A stretch of DNA of 64,000 nt from an uncultured bacterium (GTDB taxonomy: Bacteria > Actinomycetota > Coriobacteriia > Coriobacteriales > Coriobacteriaceae), in the NCBI GenBank assembly GCA_905215755.1, contig CAJMRE010000002.1, positions 1-64,000 of the forward strand, written 5' to 3'. The translations under genes and the position numbers were made by a program. This document shows positions 34,450-43,311 of this stretch, one piece after another; within the stretch, counting starts at the first letter, position 1, and every line of letters begins with the position of its first letter. The notes under the pieces are model-generated. The model did not search any database, was not told the DNA's origin, and saw only the letters and a program-made list of their open reading frames with translations.

Positions 34450-34878
34450 TTAGGCCATCTTGTTGAGCATGTCGACACGGATCTGGTGACGGCCACCGGC
34501 GTACTGGGCGCGCAGGAACTCGCGGGCGATCTTCTTGGCGACCTCGGTGCCCACAACGCCCGGGCCCATGGTGACCATGCGCGAGCCGTTGTGCTCGCGG
34601 GTCATGTAGGCGGAACGCTCGTCGGAAATGTTGGCGACGACCATGCCCTTGATCTTGACGGCGGCCATATAGGAGCCGACGCCGTACTTATCGAATGCGA
34701 AGCCCTGGGAATCCTTGTGCTCCAGCAGGTCCTTGGCAACGGCGGTCGCGGAATCGACAAAGTCCGCGGCAGGGGTCTCGGAATAGTCGACGACCTCGTG
34801 ACCGTCGGCGATGAGCATCTCCTTGATGGACTCCTTCATCGACATACCGTCGGCATCGGAAGCGATTACAACCCTCAT
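34450..34878 (-). CDS. lacA: Galactose-6-phosphate isomerase subunit LacA
   Basis: The partner subunit of LacB, 142 residues as usual for LacA. It has the RpiB-like fold text VVIASDADGMSMKESIKEML but lacks the Cys found in the LacB/RpiB active site (FDKYGVGSYMAAVKIKGMVV in its place), which is normal for LacA. ATG 34878 follows AAGGAGGAT. First gene of the minus-strand lacABC operon; palindromic GAACA-type sites lie about 95-170 bp upstream. Confidence 0.92.
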   Translation of the reverse strand: MRVVIASDADGMSMKESIKEMLIADGHEVVDYSETPAADFVDSATAVAKDLLEHKDSQGFAFDKYGVGSYMAAVKIKGMVVANISDERSAYMTREHNGSRMVTMGPGVVGTEVAKKIAREFLRAQYAGGRHQIRVDMLNKMA

Positions 34879-34972
34879 GACATCCTCCTTGAGAGATACG
34901 CAGGTGCGTAGTTTCTGTTTGGAAGTGTTGAATCGCGTTCAGGTCCGGGCATCTGAATGTGCGGTTCTTCAC

Positions 34973-35048
34973 TGTTCATGTTTATTTGAACACATTCGAA
35001 CACCGACTGCAACCATTATTTGTTTATCTTTGTTCTTTTTTGAACAAA
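34973..35048. promoter_or_regulatory. DeoR/LacR-type operator candidates before lacA
   Basis: TGTTCA (34973-34978) and TGAACA (34987-34992) form a dyad with an 8-bp spacer. TTTGTTC (35029-35035) and GAACAAA (35042-35048) form another around TTTTTT. On the lacA sense strand the second reads TTGTTCAAAAAAGAACAA, sharing AAAAAAGAACAA with the site before lacF (36905-36916). Confidence 0.55.
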
Positions 35049-35120
35049 TACCGTTTACGAATGATTGCTGACCGCTTGGGCCCGGCACAGACGTAGCGAC
35101 CACGTGTTCAACAAACAAAA

Positions 35121-35156
35121 GGGCGGCCGAGAACGTGTCTCGGCCGCCCTTCGGCG
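35121..35156 (-). terminator. Rho-independent terminator
   Basis: GGGCGGCCGAGA and TCTCGGCCGCCC pair around CACGT; on the minus strand TTTTGTTTG follows. It ends the membrane-protein gene at 35185-36216. Confidence 0.88.
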
Positions 35157-35184
35157 GTATTCCCCGGTATATACAGCTGTTTTG

Positions 35185-36216
35185 CTACTCAGACTGCCCG
35201 CTCTTCTTGGCATGTTTGGACGGAGCACTCAAGAAACGGCCCGTCAGATAGTTCGCGGGACCGGAGATATCGATCCCCAGCAGCACGTGTCCTAGCCATA
35301 GGAACGCCACGAGCACCAGCAGCGGGATAACGCACGAGGTCACGATCATCACGATGACGCCTTCGATGAGGTCGGTCACCTGCTGCACGATCTCGTCGGT
35401 CATCTGCTTGGCGCCGCTGGTCACCGACGTGACCAGGCTCGAAGCCCCGTCAGTCAACTGCTCGAGTACGTTTTTGGACTCCGTGGCCTCGGATTTTTTC
35501 TTGTTCGATTTCGAGCTGGTCTCGGCTGACTTGTCCGTGGTGTCGGCCGCATCCGCAGCGTCCGCAGCCTTTTGCTCAGCTTGCTCAATACTTACGCGAT
35601 ACGTTTCATCGACCTTCTGCGACACCCATACGCTTGCAGGCACCAACGCCATGCCGATCACGGCAACCACCAGCACGCGCGTCGCCACGCGGCGCAGGAC
35701 GGCGCGCGTGCTCCAGCGCCCGTGAATGCCGAGCGACACCGCAAAGAGCACCAACGCTAGCGGGATTAAGATGCCCAAGCCGACCGACCACAAAATCGTG
35801 AGCAAATATTTCTCTAGGTATAGCACGGCAAGCACGATACTAAGGTTACCTGAAAGCTGCGCGAGCTGCTCGGCAACCGGCGTTCCCGTATCACCCGGCA
35901 GCGCGGTAATGCCCGCAGACAGCGCCACGCACGAGGCCGTGAGCGCCAGTACGTTACCTTTCTTTTGATCGATGACCTCGATGGTAGAGTCCCAAGTTTT
36001 GGTATCGGCGAAATGCGGACGAGCTACAAAGCCCGACAGCAGCGCCAGTACCACGAGCGCAACGATAAAGCCAATCTGCAGCATTTTGTTTGCGCACACG
36101 ACATCGGACAGGCTGGGCTGCAGCTCGGTTACCGTCGTGTGCTCGGTTATCTGGACGGGACGCCCATGAGCCATCTCGCGCGCGTCTCTTTTTTGTATTG
36201 ACCCGTTACCCGGCAT
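35185..36216 (-). CDS. Hypothetical membrane protein with charged internal loop
   Basis: 343 residues with about six hydrophobic segments: near 45-66 (MLQIGFIVALVVLALLSGFV), 92-110, 130-145, 150-172, 185-205, and a final pair around 285-312 (VIVMIVTSCVIPLLVLVAFL). Between the fifth and the last lies a long Ala/Asp/Lys/Ser-rich stretch (KAADAADAADTTDKSAETSS, then KSNKKKSEATESKN), probably an exposed coiled or flexible segment. ATG 36216 follows AGGAGGTAT. I do not recognise the family. It sits between lacA and lacF but has its own terminator, so a link to lactose use is not implied. Confidence 0.75.
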   Translation of the reverse strand: MPGNGSIQKRDAREMAHGRPVQITEHTTVTELQPSLSDVVCANKMLQIGFIVALVVLALLSGFVARPHFADTKTWDSTIEVIDQKKGNVLALTASCVALSAGITALPGDTGTPVAEQLAQLSGNLSIVLAVLYLEKYLLTILWSVGLGILIPLALVLFAVSLGIHGRWSTRAVLRRVATRVLVVAVIGMALVPASVWVSQKVDETYRVSIEQAEQKAADAADAADTTDKSAETSSKSNKKKSEATESKNVLEQLTDGASSLVTSVTSGAKQMTDEIVQQVTDLIEGVIVMIVTSCVIPLLVLVAFLWLGHVLLGIDISGPANYLTGRFLSAPSKHAKKSGQSE

Positions 36217-36333
36217 TTGGATACCTCCTCAGTCCGGCGTTTAATGCGAAAGGAAGTATACCCACCGAGCAAAAATCGAACGGGACGACGAACGGAGCGC
36301 ACCAAGACTGTCCCCAATGACTATCTCCGGATG

Positions 36334-36400
36334 AGTTGCGGTGGAATAGGGATTGTTTTGCGCCCGCCGGCCCCTATTCAATCCCTATTTCACCGCAACT
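36334..36400. repeat. Foldback element, 22-bp arms
   Basis: AGTTGCGGTGGAATAGGGAT (36334-36353, with TG following) is inverted at 36379-36400 with one mismatch; the loop is 23 bp. It lies in the 258-bp gap downstream of lacF and upstream of the membrane-protein gene. No gene is present in the gap. Confidence 0.75.
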
Positions 36401-36474
36401 TGGAGGAGAACAGAAAAAGCCCTGTTGCGGATAGCGGCAGAGCTTTTGGAAGGGGACGAAGTTGTGAGGGCTCG

Positions 36475-36813
36475 TTAGGCGAGCTTGGCCTCGAGCTCGG
36501 CGATGCGCTTGTAGGCATCGATGGTAAAGCGGGTCTGCTTCTCCAGAATCATGGTGGTCATCAGGGTGTCCTGAGCGTGGGCCATGATGAAGGTCATCTC
36601 CATCTCGCCGCCGCCGGCCTCCTGCGAAAGCAGCTTGGTCTGCGTGTCGTGAGCGCCGATGAGCGCGTCGCTGGCATCCTTGTGCAGCTGTTCGGCCTTC
36701 TCAAAGTCACCCTCGCGAGCAGCATCGAGCGCTGCAAGCAGATCGGTCTGGGCGTCACCCGCGTATGCGACGATCTCGAATCCAACCATCGAGATTTCTT
36801 CTTTGGTTGCCAT
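36475..36813 (-). CDS. lacF: PTS lactose/cellobiose-family EIIA
   Basis: A cytosolic phosphocarrier of 112 residues that passes phosphate from HPr to a lactose-family EIIB domain. It has the three-helix trimeric EIIA layout: GFEIVAYAGDAQTDLLAALD near residue 11, AREGDFEKAEQLHKDASDAL near 32, and the phosphorylated His79 in MTFIMAHAQDTLMTTMI. ATG 36813 follows AAAGGAACG. It is the only lactose-type EIIA in the window, although three EIICB permeases are present, so it may serve all three. A strong DeoR-type site lies 84 bp upstream. Confidence 0.93.
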   Translation of the reverse strand: MATKEEISMVGFEIVAYAGDAQTDLLAALDAAREGDFEKAEQLHKDASDALIGAHDTQTKLLSQEAGGGEMEMTFIMAHAQDTLMTTMILEKQTRFTIDAYKRIAELEAKLA

Positions 36814-36896
36814 ATTGCGTTCCTTTCACACATGAACCAATGGAGAGCATCGCGTCCGGGCATACGCGCTGCGTTGTGTATGTCAGAAACATTAAC

Positions 36897-36916
36897 ATTC
36901 AAACAAAAAAGAACAA
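36897..36916. promoter_or_regulatory. DeoR/LacR-type operator candidate before lacF
   Basis: ATTCAAACAAAAAAGAACAA matches ATTCAAACAATAACGAACAA at 62031-62050 in 18 of 20 positions. The latter lies in the gap between a DeoR-family gene and galM, so that DeoR protein probably binds both. Confidence 0.6.
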
Positions 36917-37027
36917 TCCAAAACGCAATATCAGGCTATGAACGGTCGATTTTCACCCGTGAACGGTTTTTAAACCATTTCGAACAATATCAAACACAAA
37001 GAAGCTCGACCCAAACAGGTCCGCACC

Positions 37028-38032
37028 TTAGCGCAGACCGCGTACCGTATCGCCCTCGATGAGCACGCCGGGGATCAGCATGTGCTCCACGCTAGGTGCG
37101 ACGCCCTCGGCGCCGGCAATCTTATCGACCGCCCACATGCCAACGCGCTTGTTATCAAAACGCACCGTAGTCAGGCGACGGTCGGGCACGATATCGCCCA
37201 GGCTGTCATCAACACCCACCACACTCACGTCCTGGGGCACGCGCTTTCCGCGCGACTCGAGTCCGCGAATGCAGCCGTAGGCCATGGCATCGTTGGAGGC
37301 ATAAATGGCCGTGCAGGTCGGATCATCCGCAAGCACCTGGCCGGCGGCATATCCGCTCTGTGCCGTCCAATCGCCACGGACGAGTCGCGGCGGCTCAATA
37401 CCATGCGCACGCAATGTCTCACGCCAGCCCTCCTCGCGCTGCATGCCCGAAAGCGAGCGCTCGGGACACGAGATAAAGTGCACGGTCTTGTGCCCCTGCT
37501 CCAGCAAGTACTCGACCACCTGGCGCGAGCAATCGAACTGGTCGTTATCGACCGTCGAGCACAGCGGGTGCTCCAGCATGGTAACGAGCACCGTCTGCAT
37601 ACCGGGCAGCGGCTCAAAGGTGCCAAAGTCCGCCGGCATGCGGTTCATAATCACGACCATACCGTCCACCGGCAGTGCGCTCATACGCGACGATGCGCTC
37701 TCGAGGGTATACGGATGCCCATCTACTTTAGTGAGGGTGATGGCGTAGCCGTGTTTGTCGGCGGCGGCGGCAAAACCCTCCATACGGTCGAGGTTGCCGG
37801 TGCCAGTAATGTTGAACATGGCGACGCCGACGGTCTTAAACTTGCCGCGGCGCAGCGATCGACCGGCAAAATTGGGGCGATAACCCAGCTCGCGCATGGC
37901 GGCACGCACGCGCTCCTTGGTCTCGGGGCGCACGCTGGGCGAATCGTGCACCGTACGCGAGACTGTCTGCTCCGAGACGCCCGCGAGACGCGCCACATCC
38001 TTAACGGAAACCGATTTTTTAACAGCGGCCAT
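37028..38032 (-). CDS. LacI-family repressor of the lacE-lacG operon
   Basis: A 334-residue LacI/GalR regulator with helix-turn-helix SVKDVARLAGVSEQTVSRTV, hinge NFAGRSLRRG, and an effector core (VGVAMFNITGTGNLDRMEGF, VDGMVVIMNRMPADF, YASNDAMAYGCIRGLESRGK). It is divergent from lacE across 356 bp that hold two TGTTNACGTTGCCA operators. The specificity pair after VS in the recognition helix is EQ. ATG 38032 is preceded by AAAGATCGACCT, a modest ribosome site. Confidence 0.9.
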   Translation of the reverse strand: MAAVKKSVSVKDVARLAGVSEQTVSRTVHDSPSVRPETKERVRAAMRELGYRPNFAGRSLRRGKFKTVGVAMFNITGTGNLDRMEGFAAAADKHGYAITLTKVDGHPYTLESASSRMSALPVDGMVVIMNRMPADFGTFEPLPGMQTVLVTMLEHPLCSTVDNDQFDCSRQVVEYLLEQGHKTVHFISCPERSLSGMQREEGWRETLRAHGIEPPRLVRGDWTAQSGYAAGQVLADDPTCTAIYASNDAMAYGCIRGLESRGKRVPQDVSVVGVDDSLGDIVPDRRLTTVRFDNKRVGMWAVDKIAGAEGVAPSVEHMLIPGVLIEGDTVRGLR

Positions 38033-38191
38033 AGGTCGATCTTTCTATGTCGACGATGCCATTGTGGCACCCTACGCAGTCATTTTTAACGCCTTCAAGT
38101 ATATCCAACGTCTCCCTCACCATACGCTCACCACCCAAAACTTACCGTTCACCGACAGTTTTGCTTCCCCAAACGACTTTTGGCGCCCAAA

Positions 38192-38325
38192 TGTTAACGT
38201 TGCCATTGTGCAAACACAGAGCCACCGGGCGGCTCAAACGTTTACGCATAAGGAATCGACGGTTCGCAGGCACAGGAACCACCGGTTCGCGTCTTTTTTT
38301 GTGTCGCAAAATGGCAACGTCAACA
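38192..38325. promoter_or_regulatory. Two LacI operators before lacE
   Basis: TGTTAACGTTGCCA at 38192-38205 and TGGCAACGTCAACA (same motif, other strand) at 38312-38325. Their centres are 120 bp apart, compatible with DNA looping. The downstream site lies 63 bp before the lacE start. Confidence 0.72.
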
Positions 38326-38388
38326 TTTTGGCAATCGAATGCCAAAAGCTACCATCGTTGCTAACCCACCGACTCTTAGGAGCATTGC

Positions 38389-40164
38389 ATGGAGCAACTC
38401 ATCGCCATCATCGAAAAGGGCCAGCCCTTTTTCAACGCGATCGCCCGCAACAAGTACCTCAAGGCGATTCGCGACGGCTTTATCTCCGTCATCCCCATCA
38501 TCATCTTCTCGTCCATCTTCTGCCTGGTAGCCTCGGTCCCCAACATCTGGGGTTTCTACTGGCCCGATGACATCAACAACGCCCTGTGGAAGTGCTACAA
38601 CTACTCCATGGGTATCCTGGCCATCGCCTGCGCCGCCACCACGGCCAAGCACTTCGCCGACGCGCAGAACCGCGACCTGCCCAAGAACAACCAGATCAAC
38701 TTTATCTCGTGCATGTGCGCGGCCATCATCGGCTTCTTGCTCCTTTCGAGCGACACGATCGCCACGGACGCTGCCAGCGGCTTCAACACCACTTACCTTG
38801 GTTCCAAGGGCCTGCTGACCGCCTTCATCGCTGCGTTTGTGACCGGCATCATCTACAAGTTCTTCATTAAGCGCAACATCACCGTCAAGATGCCCGAGCA
38901 GGTTCCGCCCAACATCTCGCAGACCTTTAAGGACATCATCCCCTTCTCCGTCTGCATCACCGTCTTTTGGGTCTTTGACATCGTCTTTCGCGCTGCCTTT
39001 GGCTTCTGCTTTGCCCAGGGCGTCATCCAGGTGTTCCAGCCCCTGTTCACCGCTGCCGACGGCTACATCGGCCTCGCTGTGATCTACGGTGCCATGAGCC
39101 TTTTCTGGTTCGTCGGCGTCCACGGCCCCTCGATCGTTGAGCCCGCCATCGCCGCCGCCCTCGTTGCCAACATGACCGACAACCTGGCTGCATTCCAGGC
39201 CGGCGAGCACGCCTCCGCCGTCCTGACGCAGGGCGCCCAGTACTTCGTCGTCTGCATGGGCGGCACCGGCGCCACGCTCGTCCTGGTCTTTATGTTCTGC
39301 TTCTTGGCCAAGTCCCAGGAGATGCGCGCCGTCGGTAAGGCCGCCATCGTTCCCGTGTGCTTTGCCGTCAACGAGCCGCTGCTGTTCGCCGCGCCTATCG
39401 TGCTCAACCCCGTCTTCTTTGTCCCGTTTGTCTTTGCCCCGATCGCCAACATCTGGATTCTCAAGGTCTTTATCGACTTCTTGGGCATGAACGGCTTTAT
39501 GTACACCCTGCCTTGGACCGTCCCCGGCCCCATCGGCACCATCATGGGTCTGGGTTTCCAGCCGCTCGCCTTTGTGATGCTCGCCCTTATCCTGGTCGTC
39601 GACTTTGCCCTGTACTACCCCTTCTTCCGTGCCTATGACGCACAGAAGTGCGCAGAGGAGGCCGAGATTTCCGACGAGGAGCTCGCCGCCAAGAACGCCG
39701 AGAAGGCCGCTAAGCTCAACGATGCCTTCCAGGGCAAGGCCGACGCTAAGAGCGTTGCCGCCGGCGCTGCTGCCGAGGTCGTGAAGTCCGACTCCCCCGC
39801 CGCTTCTGCAGCACCCGCTGCCGAGGCAACAACCGCCAGCGACCTCAACGGCAAGCGCGTGCTCGTGCTCTGCCAGGGCGGCGGTACCTCGGGCCTGCTC
39901 GCCAACGCACTGGCCAAGGCTGCCAAGGAGCGCGGCATCAATCTTGAGACCGCTGCCGAGGCCTATGGCAACCACGTTGACATGCTCCCCGACTTTGACC
40001 TGGTCGTCCTGGCCCCGCAGGCCGCCAGCTACCTGGCCGACCTGCAGAAAGACTGCGAGCGCGTGGGCAACAAGTGCGTCGCCTGCCGCGGTAAGCAGTA
40101 CATCGAGCTCTCCCAGAACGGCGATAAGTCTCTCGCCTTCGTCTCCGAGCAGCTTTCGAAGTAA
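38389..40164 (+). CDS. lacE: PTS lactose-family EIICB permease
   Basis: Imports and phosphorylates a beta-galactoside such as lactose. The 591-residue protein joins an N-terminal EIIC domain (about 1-420, eight or more membrane segments; substrate-site phrases VGVHGPSIVEP and NEPLLFAAP) to an Ala/Glu-rich linker (about 425-485) and a C-terminal EIIB domain whose phospho-acceptor is Cys495 in LCQGGGTSG. The other two EIICB proteins have LCAGAGTSA here. ATG 38389 follows TAGGAGCATTGC. It is followed after 66 bp by a GH1 gene; the two form an operon with a hairpin between. Confidence 0.92.
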   Translation: MEQLIAIIEKGQPFFNAIARNKYLKAIRDGFISVIPIIIFSSIFCLVASVPNIWGFYWPDDINNALWKCYNYSMGILAIACAATTAKHFADAQNRDLPKNNQINFISCMCAAIIGFLLLSSDTIATDAASGFNTTYLGSKGLLTAFIAAFVTGIIYKFFIKRNITVKMPEQVPPNISQTFKDIIPFSVCITVFWVFDIVFRAAFGFCFAQGVIQVFQPLFTAADGYIGLAVIYGAMSLFWFVGVHGPSIVEPAIAAALVANMTDNLAAFQAGEHASAVLTQGAQYFVVCMGGTGATLVLVFMFCFLAKSQEMRAVGKAAIVPVCFAVNEPLLFAAPIVLNPVFFVPFVFAPIANIWILKVFIDFLGMNGFMYTLPWTVPGPIGTIMGLGFQPLAFVMLALILVVDFALYYPFFRAYDAQKCAEEAEISDEELAAKNAEKAAKLNDAFQGKADAKSVAAGAAAEVVKSDSPAASAAPAAEATTASDLNGKRVLVLCQGGGTSGLLANALAKAAKERGINLETAAEAYGNHVDMLPDFDLVVLAPQAASYLADLQKDCERVGNKCVACRGKQYIELSQNGDKSLAFVSEQLSK

Positions 40165-40174
40165 GTAACGCTCA

Positions 40175-40206
40175 GGGCCAGCCGACCATCCAAGACCGGC
40201 TGGCCC
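40175..40206 (+). other. Intercistronic hairpin, lacE-lacG
   Basis: GGGCCAGCCG pairs with CGGCTGGCCC in the 66-bp gap, with only a short T stretch after it. It may partly terminate transcription or protect the mRNA end. Equivalent hairpins lie in the other two glycoside operons at 44782-44816 and 50179-50205. Confidence 0.6.
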
Positions 40207-40230
40207 TTCGATTTAGACGATTGGATCATC

Positions 40231-41670
40231 ATGTCCGTTAACCCTGCTAGCGTCACTAACCCGCCTGCGCAGTTTCCCGAGGACTTTGTCTTTGGCGGCG
40301 CCACCGCTGCCTACCAGGTAGAGGGCGAGACCCGCACTCACGGTAAGGGCAAGGTTGCCTGGGACGACTTCCTGGAAGCCCAGGGCCGTTTCTCCCCCGA
40401 TCCCGCTTCGGACTTCTACAACCAGTACCCCGTCGACTTGGAGCTGTGCGAGGAGTTCGGTATCAACGGCATTCGCCTCTCCATTGCCTGGAGCCGCATC
40501 TTCCCCAACGGCACCGGCGAAATCAACCCCGAGGGCGTCCAGTTCTACCACGATCTCTTCGCCGAGTGCCATAAGCACCATGTTGAGCCGTTCGTCACGC
40601 TGCATCACTTTGACACGCCGCTTCCCCTCTTTGAGAAGGGCGACTTCCTCAACCGCGAGACCATCGATGCCTTTGTGGACTTTGCCACCTTCTGCTTTAA
40701 GGAGTACGCCGACCAGGTGACCTACTGGTTCACCTTTAACGAGATCTGGGCCGACGCCTCCAACACCTACATCGAGGGCACCTTCCCCGGTGGCGTCAAG
40801 GCGCATCTTGCCGAGGCCTTCCAGTGCGAGCACAACATGATGCTCGCCCACGCCAAGGCAGTGCTGGCCTTCCACAACGGCGGCTTTAAGGGCAAAATCG
40901 GCGTCATTCAGTCGTTGGAGTTCAAGTACCCGCTCAACGAAAACGACCCCGCCGACATCAAAGCCGCCAACAACGAGCACGTGCTGCAAAACCAGTTTTT
41001 GCTCGACGCCACCTTCCGCGGCGACTACGCGCCCGACACCCTCGAGTGCGCCAACCGCCTGGCCGCCGTCTCGGGCGGCACCATCGAGATCTTGGACGAG
41101 GACCTCGAGATTATGCGCGAAGCCGCGCTCTACAACGACTACCTGGGCGTTAACAACTACCAGTGCCGCTTCCTCAAGGCATACGATGGCGAGAACGACC
41201 TGCACCACAACGGTACGGGCGAAAAGGGCACCGGCCGCTGGCGCGTCAAGGGCATCGGCGAGCACGTGAACAAGCCCGGCATCCCCACCACCGACTGGGA
41301 CTGGATCATCTATCCCGAGGGTCTGTTCGATCTGCTCGTCTACATTAAGCAGCGCTATCCCAACTACAAGCAGATCTTCATCACCGAGAACGGCATGGGC
41401 TACAAGGATCCCTACAAGGACGGCTTTGTGGATGACCAGCCCCGCATCGACTACATCGAGCAGCACCTGCGCTGGCTGCTCAAGGCTATGGAGGTCGGCG
41501 TCAACGTGGGCGGCTACTTCCTGTGGAGCCTGCAGGACCAGTTCTCCTGGACCAACGGTTACAACAAGCGCTACGGCTTCTTCTACGTAGACTTTGAGAC
41601 CCAGAAGCGCACGCCCAAGGCAAGCGCCTACTGGTACAAGCACGTGGCGCAGACCCGTCGTCTGGACTAG
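40231..41670 (+). CDS. lacG: 6-phospho-beta-galactosidase (GH1)
   Basis: Hydrolyses lactose 6-phosphate to glucose and galactose 6-phosphate, which enters via LacAB. The 479-residue GH1 enzyme has acid/base Glu171 in FTFNE and nucleophile Glu386 in ITENG. The C-terminal SLQDQFSWTNGYNKRYGFFY carries the Trp and Lys/Tyr pattern I associate with LacG-type phosphate and galactose recognition rather than 6-phospho-beta-glucosidases. ATG 40231 has only a weak ribosome site (GACGATTGGATCATC), so it may depend on coupling with lacE. Confidence 0.9.
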   Translation: MSVNPASVTNPPAQFPEDFVFGGATAAYQVEGETRTHGKGKVAWDDFLEAQGRFSPDPASDFYNQYPVDLELCEEFGINGIRLSIAWSRIFPNGTGEINPEGVQFYHDLFAECHKHHVEPFVTLHHFDTPLPLFEKGDFLNRETIDAFVDFATFCFKEYADQVTYWFTFNEIWADASNTYIEGTFPGGVKAHLAEAFQCEHNMMLAHAKAVLAFHNGGFKGKIGVIQSLEFKYPLNENDPADIKAANNEHVLQNQFLLDATFRGDYAPDTLECANRLAAVSGGTIEILDEDLEIMREAALYNDYLGVNNYQCRFLKAYDGENDLHHNGTGEKGTGRWRVKGIGEHVNKPGIPTTDWDWIIYPEGLFDLLVYIKQRYPNYKQIFITENGMGYKDPYKDGFVDDQPRIDYIEQHLRWLLKAMEVGVNVGGYFLWSLQDQFSWTNGYNKRYGFFYVDFETQKRTPKASAYWYKHVAQTRRLD

Positions 41671-41716
41671 CGGCTAGCGGAGTAGCCCCGCTCACATAAC
41701 CTGTCCCCATTTCTCA

Positions 41717-41761
41717 GCCGGGGGCGGCACGTCACACGGCGCGCCGCCCCCGGCCTTTTTG
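41717..41761 (+). terminator. Rho-independent terminator of lacEG
   Basis: GCCGGGGGCGGC and GCCGCCCCCGGC form a very stable stem followed by TTTTT. Confidence 0.9.
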
Positions 41762-41776
41762 TGCAGGTCGGAAGCC

Positions 41777-41925
41777 GTTTGTCTCGATCTGTAACATCTA
41801 GCCGAGTTTTTTGGTCCCAGCTGCTACAGATTGAGACGAACAGGATTGCTCTTTCCGAAGAATCTAAATCTGTAACACGTAGCCCGCTTTTGACCGTCTA
41901 CCTGTTACAGATCGAGACAAACGGA
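41777..41925. repeat. Palindromic units A1 and A2
   Basis: A1 (41777-41842) and A2 (41861-41925) each have ends of the form TGTCTCGATCTGTAACA and its inverted partner TGTTACAGATTGAGAC around a centre of about 25 bp (TCTAGCCGAGTTTTTTGGTC in A1, CGTAGCCCGCTTTTGACCG in A2). They fill the space between the convergent ends of lacG and a lacI gene. Related units lie at 46781-47086 and 51748-51888. Confidence 0.85.
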
Positions 41926-41932
41926 GTAGAAC

Positions 41933-42961
41933 CTAACCCCGTATGTCCCTAACAGTCGAGCGTTCGACCAGCGTACTCGGCACATGAATCGCCTCGATAG
42001 ACGAGTTCTCTCCAATCGCCGCCTCAAACGCAAGCTTACCGACACCGCGCAAATCAAATCGCAGCGTCGTCAGCCGATTGTGAGGAACAAGTCCCTCGAG
42101 TGCGTCGTCGATACCAACCACGCTCACGTCGTCGGGCACGGACAGGCCCGCGTTCTCGAGCGCGGCGATAACGCCCAGCGCCATCTGGTCATTTGCCGCA
42201 AGCACGGCAGTCGGCGCCTGCGACCCGCCGGCAAGCACCTCGGCCGCAATCCGCTCGCCCATGGCGTACCCACTGTCCGCACTCCAATCGCCACGCAGCA
42301 TCGGAGCGGCATCGACATGAGCACGACCCAGCGTATCGCGCCAACCGGCCTCACGAAAACGCGAGGAAATCGAGTTTTCCGGACCCGCCACAAACCGCAT
42401 ATTCGAGTGGCCATGTTCCAGCAGATAATTGGTCAACAGCTCGCACGAACCATACTGGTCGGAGTCGATCGTCGTGCAGCGCGGATGCGCATACATGGAC
42501 AGGATGACCGTTCGCACTCCCGGCTGGGGAACAAACTCCTCAAAATCGGGAGCCATGCGGTTCATGTTGAGAATCATGCCGTCGACGGGTCGCTCGACCA
42601 TGCGGCGCGAGGCATCGGCAAGTGCATAGGGCTTGTCGCCGCCCATCTCGATCATAGTGACGGCAAAATCGTGCTCGCGCGCCGCTTGCATGATACCCTC
42701 GAGCGTCGCCAGGTTACCGACACGTGTGATGTTGTACATGCACAGGCCAATAGAACGATACGACCCGCCGCGCAACGCCGTTCCAGCAAAATTGGGACGA
42801 AAGCCCAGCTCTTCCATGGCGGCCAGCACACGCTTGCGCGTCTTTTCCGTCACGTTGGGCATACCGTTGACCACGCGAGACACAGTCTGGCGGCTCACGC
42901 CAGCGAGCGCCGCAACCTCTGCCGCGCTCGCCGAACGACCATTCCTTGTCTGCTGAGCCAT
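41933..42961 (-). CDS. LacI-family repressor of the second glycoside operon
   Basis: A 342-residue LacI/GalR regulator: helix-turn-helix SAAEVAALAGVSRQTVSRVV, hinge NFAGTALRGG, core stretches GLCMYNITRVGNLATLEGIM, VDGMILNMNRMAPDF and LAANDQMALGVIAALENAGL. The specificity pair after VS is RQ. It is divergent from the GH1 gene at 43312 across TGTTAACGTGCTCA-type operators. The start is uncertain: ATG 42961 has GGAAGG very close, and an in-frame GTG at 42970 with GGAAGCAGG upstream is possible. Confidence 0.88.
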   Translation of the reverse strand: MAQQTRNGRSASAAEVAALAGVSRQTVSRVVNGMPNVTEKTRKRVLAAMEELGFRPNFAGTALRGGSYRSIGLCMYNITRVGNLATLEGIMQAAREHDFAVTMIEMGGDKPYALADASRRMVERPVDGMILNMNRMAPDFEEFVPQPGVRTVILSMYAHPRCTTIDSDQYGSCELLTNYLLEHGHSNMRFVAGPENSISSRFREAGWRDTLGRAHVDAAPMLRGDWSADSGYAMGERIAAEVLAGGSQAPTAVLAANDQMALGVIAALENAGLSVPDDVSVVGIDDALEGLVPHNRLTTLRFDLRGVGKLAFEAAIGENSSIEAIHVPSTLVERSTVRDIRG

Positions 42962-43022
42962 GCCTTCCACGCCAACCTGCTTCCCAACTATTCCCCGCGC
43001 CCATGGCGCATCGTACATACAT

Positions 43023-43190
43023 TGATAACGTGCTCATGATACCCGAGCCATATACCACAACATGAAAACTTCTGTCAATCAAAACCGCTTACCGAACAAA
43101 TACAACCGTTCGCGGCTGTTTGAAGTTGTTTTGTTTCTATACATCCCAGCCGGATGTTAACGTGCTCATTGTTAAATGTTCACGTGCTCA
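43023..43190. promoter_or_regulatory. Three LacI operators before the GH1 gene
   Basis: TGATAACGTGCTCA (43023-43036), TGTTAACGTGCTCA (43155-43168) and TGTTCACGTGCTCA (43177-43190) share the right half GTGCTCA. The second and third are 22 bp apart, so they lie on the same DNA face; the first is about 130 bp away near the divergent lacI start. Confidence 0.72.
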
Positions 43191-43311
43191 TTTTGGTTTT
43201 AATCATTTTAAGATAGTGTTTATCGGGCTTTTTCACCGCTGAACGCTAACCAGGGAGCCTCCTGAGCGCAAACGCACAATATCGAACAGCGAGACGAGAG
43301 GGTGTATGCAT

